Positions 23,142-23,831 of a stretch of 23,831 bases of DNA are shown here, piece after piece. How positions within the stretch are numbered: position 1 is the stretch's first letter; the number at the start of each line of letters is the position of its first letter. Source of the DNA: an uncultured Clostridia bacterium (lineage in GTDB: Bacteria; Bacillota; Clostridia; Christensenellales; Aristaeellaceae). The position numbers and the translations under genes were made by a program. A model generated the notes under the pieces. That model was not told where the DNA came from. It made no database searches and saw only the letters and a list, made by a program, of their open reading frames with translations. The DNA is taken from the NCBI GenBank assembly GCA_937906775.1, contig CALCUD010000042.1, forward strand, positions 1 to 23,831, given 5' to 3'.

Positions 23142-23831
23142 TCAAGTATCGGATCCCTTTTCAGCAGATTTAAGAATCGCATTGTTCAGATCATCCACAG
23201 ACATCGGCTTTGTCAGAAAAGCGTTCATCCCTGCGTCATAACACTTGCGGGCAGTATTTTCATCCGCCTGAGCCGTCAGCGCAATGATTGGAACAGTAAG
23301 CGCGTCCGGCGTGCCGGACTCTCTGATGAGTCTTGTTGTGTCAAACCCGTCCATATCAGGCATGATAATATCCATCATGATGACATTAAATGTTCCCGCG
23401 GGGAATTCCCGGAAAATGCGGACCGCTTCCTGTCCGGATGAAGCAGAAACGATTTCGGCGCCTTCGCTGCGGAGCAGTTCCATGCCGATCTCCAGATTGA
23501 TTTCATTGTCATCCACGAAGAGAAATCGCATTCCGCTGAAAAGGCCGACATCGTTGCTGATCAGCATGCGTGAGGAATATATCTTTTTGTTGGACGTAAC
23601 ATGCTGGAAAAAGAGTTCGCGACATCTGCGGAAGCTGGCCAGAAGTTTCTCCGAAAATACGCCGCATTCCCCTTCCATGATCATCCTGAAAGCCGTTTCC
23701 GTATCGAACGCGCCCTTGTATACGCGTTCTGTTGTCAGGGCGTCAAAGCAGTCGGCGACAGCGACGATCTGCGCGGCTATTGGTATATCCTCGCCTTTGA
23801 GATGATCGGGGTAGCCTTCGCCGTCATACCG
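23142..23831 (-). CDS. HD-GYP domain protein with C-terminal receiver domain (partial, N-terminus outside window)
   Basis: The frame is open from the window edge at 23831 to the stop at 23142. It enters with RYDGEGYPDHLKGEDIPIAA, the GYP segment of an HD-GYP phosphodiesterase, followed by VADCFDALTTERVYKGAF and the domain end near 23630. HD-GYP enzymes degrade cyclic di-GMP. After a linker of about 35 residues comes a receiver domain: FLFVDDNEINLEIG (acidic pocket), VIMMDIIMPDMDGFD with the phospho-acceptor Asp, ALTAQ and LTKPMSVDDL. The receiver is at the C-terminus, the reverse of the common receiver-HD-GYP order, which suggests phosphorelay control from a hybrid kinase. The internal ATG at 23684 is within the HD-GYP domain and is not a start. 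Its N-terminus may hold a sensor. Confidence 0.9.
   Translation of the reverse strand, partial: RYDGEGYPDHLKGEDIPIAAQIVAVADCFDALTTERVYKGAFDTETAFRMIMEGECGVFSEKLLASFRRCRELFFQHVTSNKKIYSSRMLISNDVGLFSGMRFLFVDDNEINLEIGMELLRSEGAEIVSASSGQEAVRIFREFPAGTFNVIMMDIIMPDMDGFDTTRLIRESGTPDALTVPIIALTAQADENTARKCYDAGMNAFLTKPMSVDDLNNAILKSAEKGSDT

Noticed and set aside
23142..23684. A stand-alone response regulator starting at ATG 23684
   Set aside because: The same frame stays open to the window edge and encodes the HD-GYP GYP segment upstream, so this is an internal methionine.

Overview
The window looks like chromosomal DNA from a moderately GC-rich Clostridia-type Firmicute, probably a gut or rumen lineage. 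The basis is strong AGGAGG-type ribosome binding sites, TTGACA/TATAAT-like promoters with 17-18 bp spacers, a complete energising module for ECF vitamin transporters, an archaeal-type aspartate-semialdehyde dehydrogenase, and a tetrahydrofolate riboswitch. The taxonomic call is inference; the window has no rRNA, tRNA, phage or insertion-sequence genes.

Layout. 1-555 (-): the N-terminal part of a secreted protein with a TPEP-repeat tail, whose promoter carries a palindromic operator candidate. 734-1972: a GNAT acetyltransferase (+) converging on a flavin reductase-like protein (-). 2085-7947 (+): a tight operon of a membrane-anchored metallophosphoesterase, ecfA1, ecfA2, ecfT, truA and a large FAD-dependent oxidoreductase. 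8088-11088 (-): an EF-G paralogue and glutamate racemase murI. 11269-13101 (+): a DUF951 protein and a large secreted protein gene broken by one in-frame TAA. 13143-15617 (-): asd, then a tetrahydrofolate riboswitch controlling folT (ECF folate S component) and, six bases behind it, nth (endonuclease III). 15848-16528 (+): a DUF308 membrane protein with a strong terminator. 16689-18161 (-): a zinc-ribbon membrane protein followed by the remains of two ABC exporter genes. 18642-19571 (-): an MscS-type mechanosensitive channel.

19742-22506 (+) is the most interesting part: a three-gene operon with its own promoter. It encodes a MotA/TolQ/ExbB-type channel subunit with a long helical tail, a MotB/OmpA-type partner with a long coiled coil and a peptidoglycan-binding domain, and a small single-pass membrane protein with a beta-rich exterior domain. 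The first two resemble the ZorA/ZorB stator of Zorya anti-phage systems. No flagellar gene and no Zorya effector (ZorC, ZorD or ZorE) is present, so the third protein may define an undescribed variant.

22507-23141 has no convincing gene but holds strong hairpins. 23142-23831 (-) is the C-terminal part of an HD-GYP protein with a C-terminal response-regulator receiver domain; it runs off the window. Working together: EcfA1/A2/T can energise FolT and other S components elsewhere, and folate level is sensed by the riboswitch ahead of folT-nth. Many starts were moved to the ATG or GTG that sits correctly behind a ribosome binding site.
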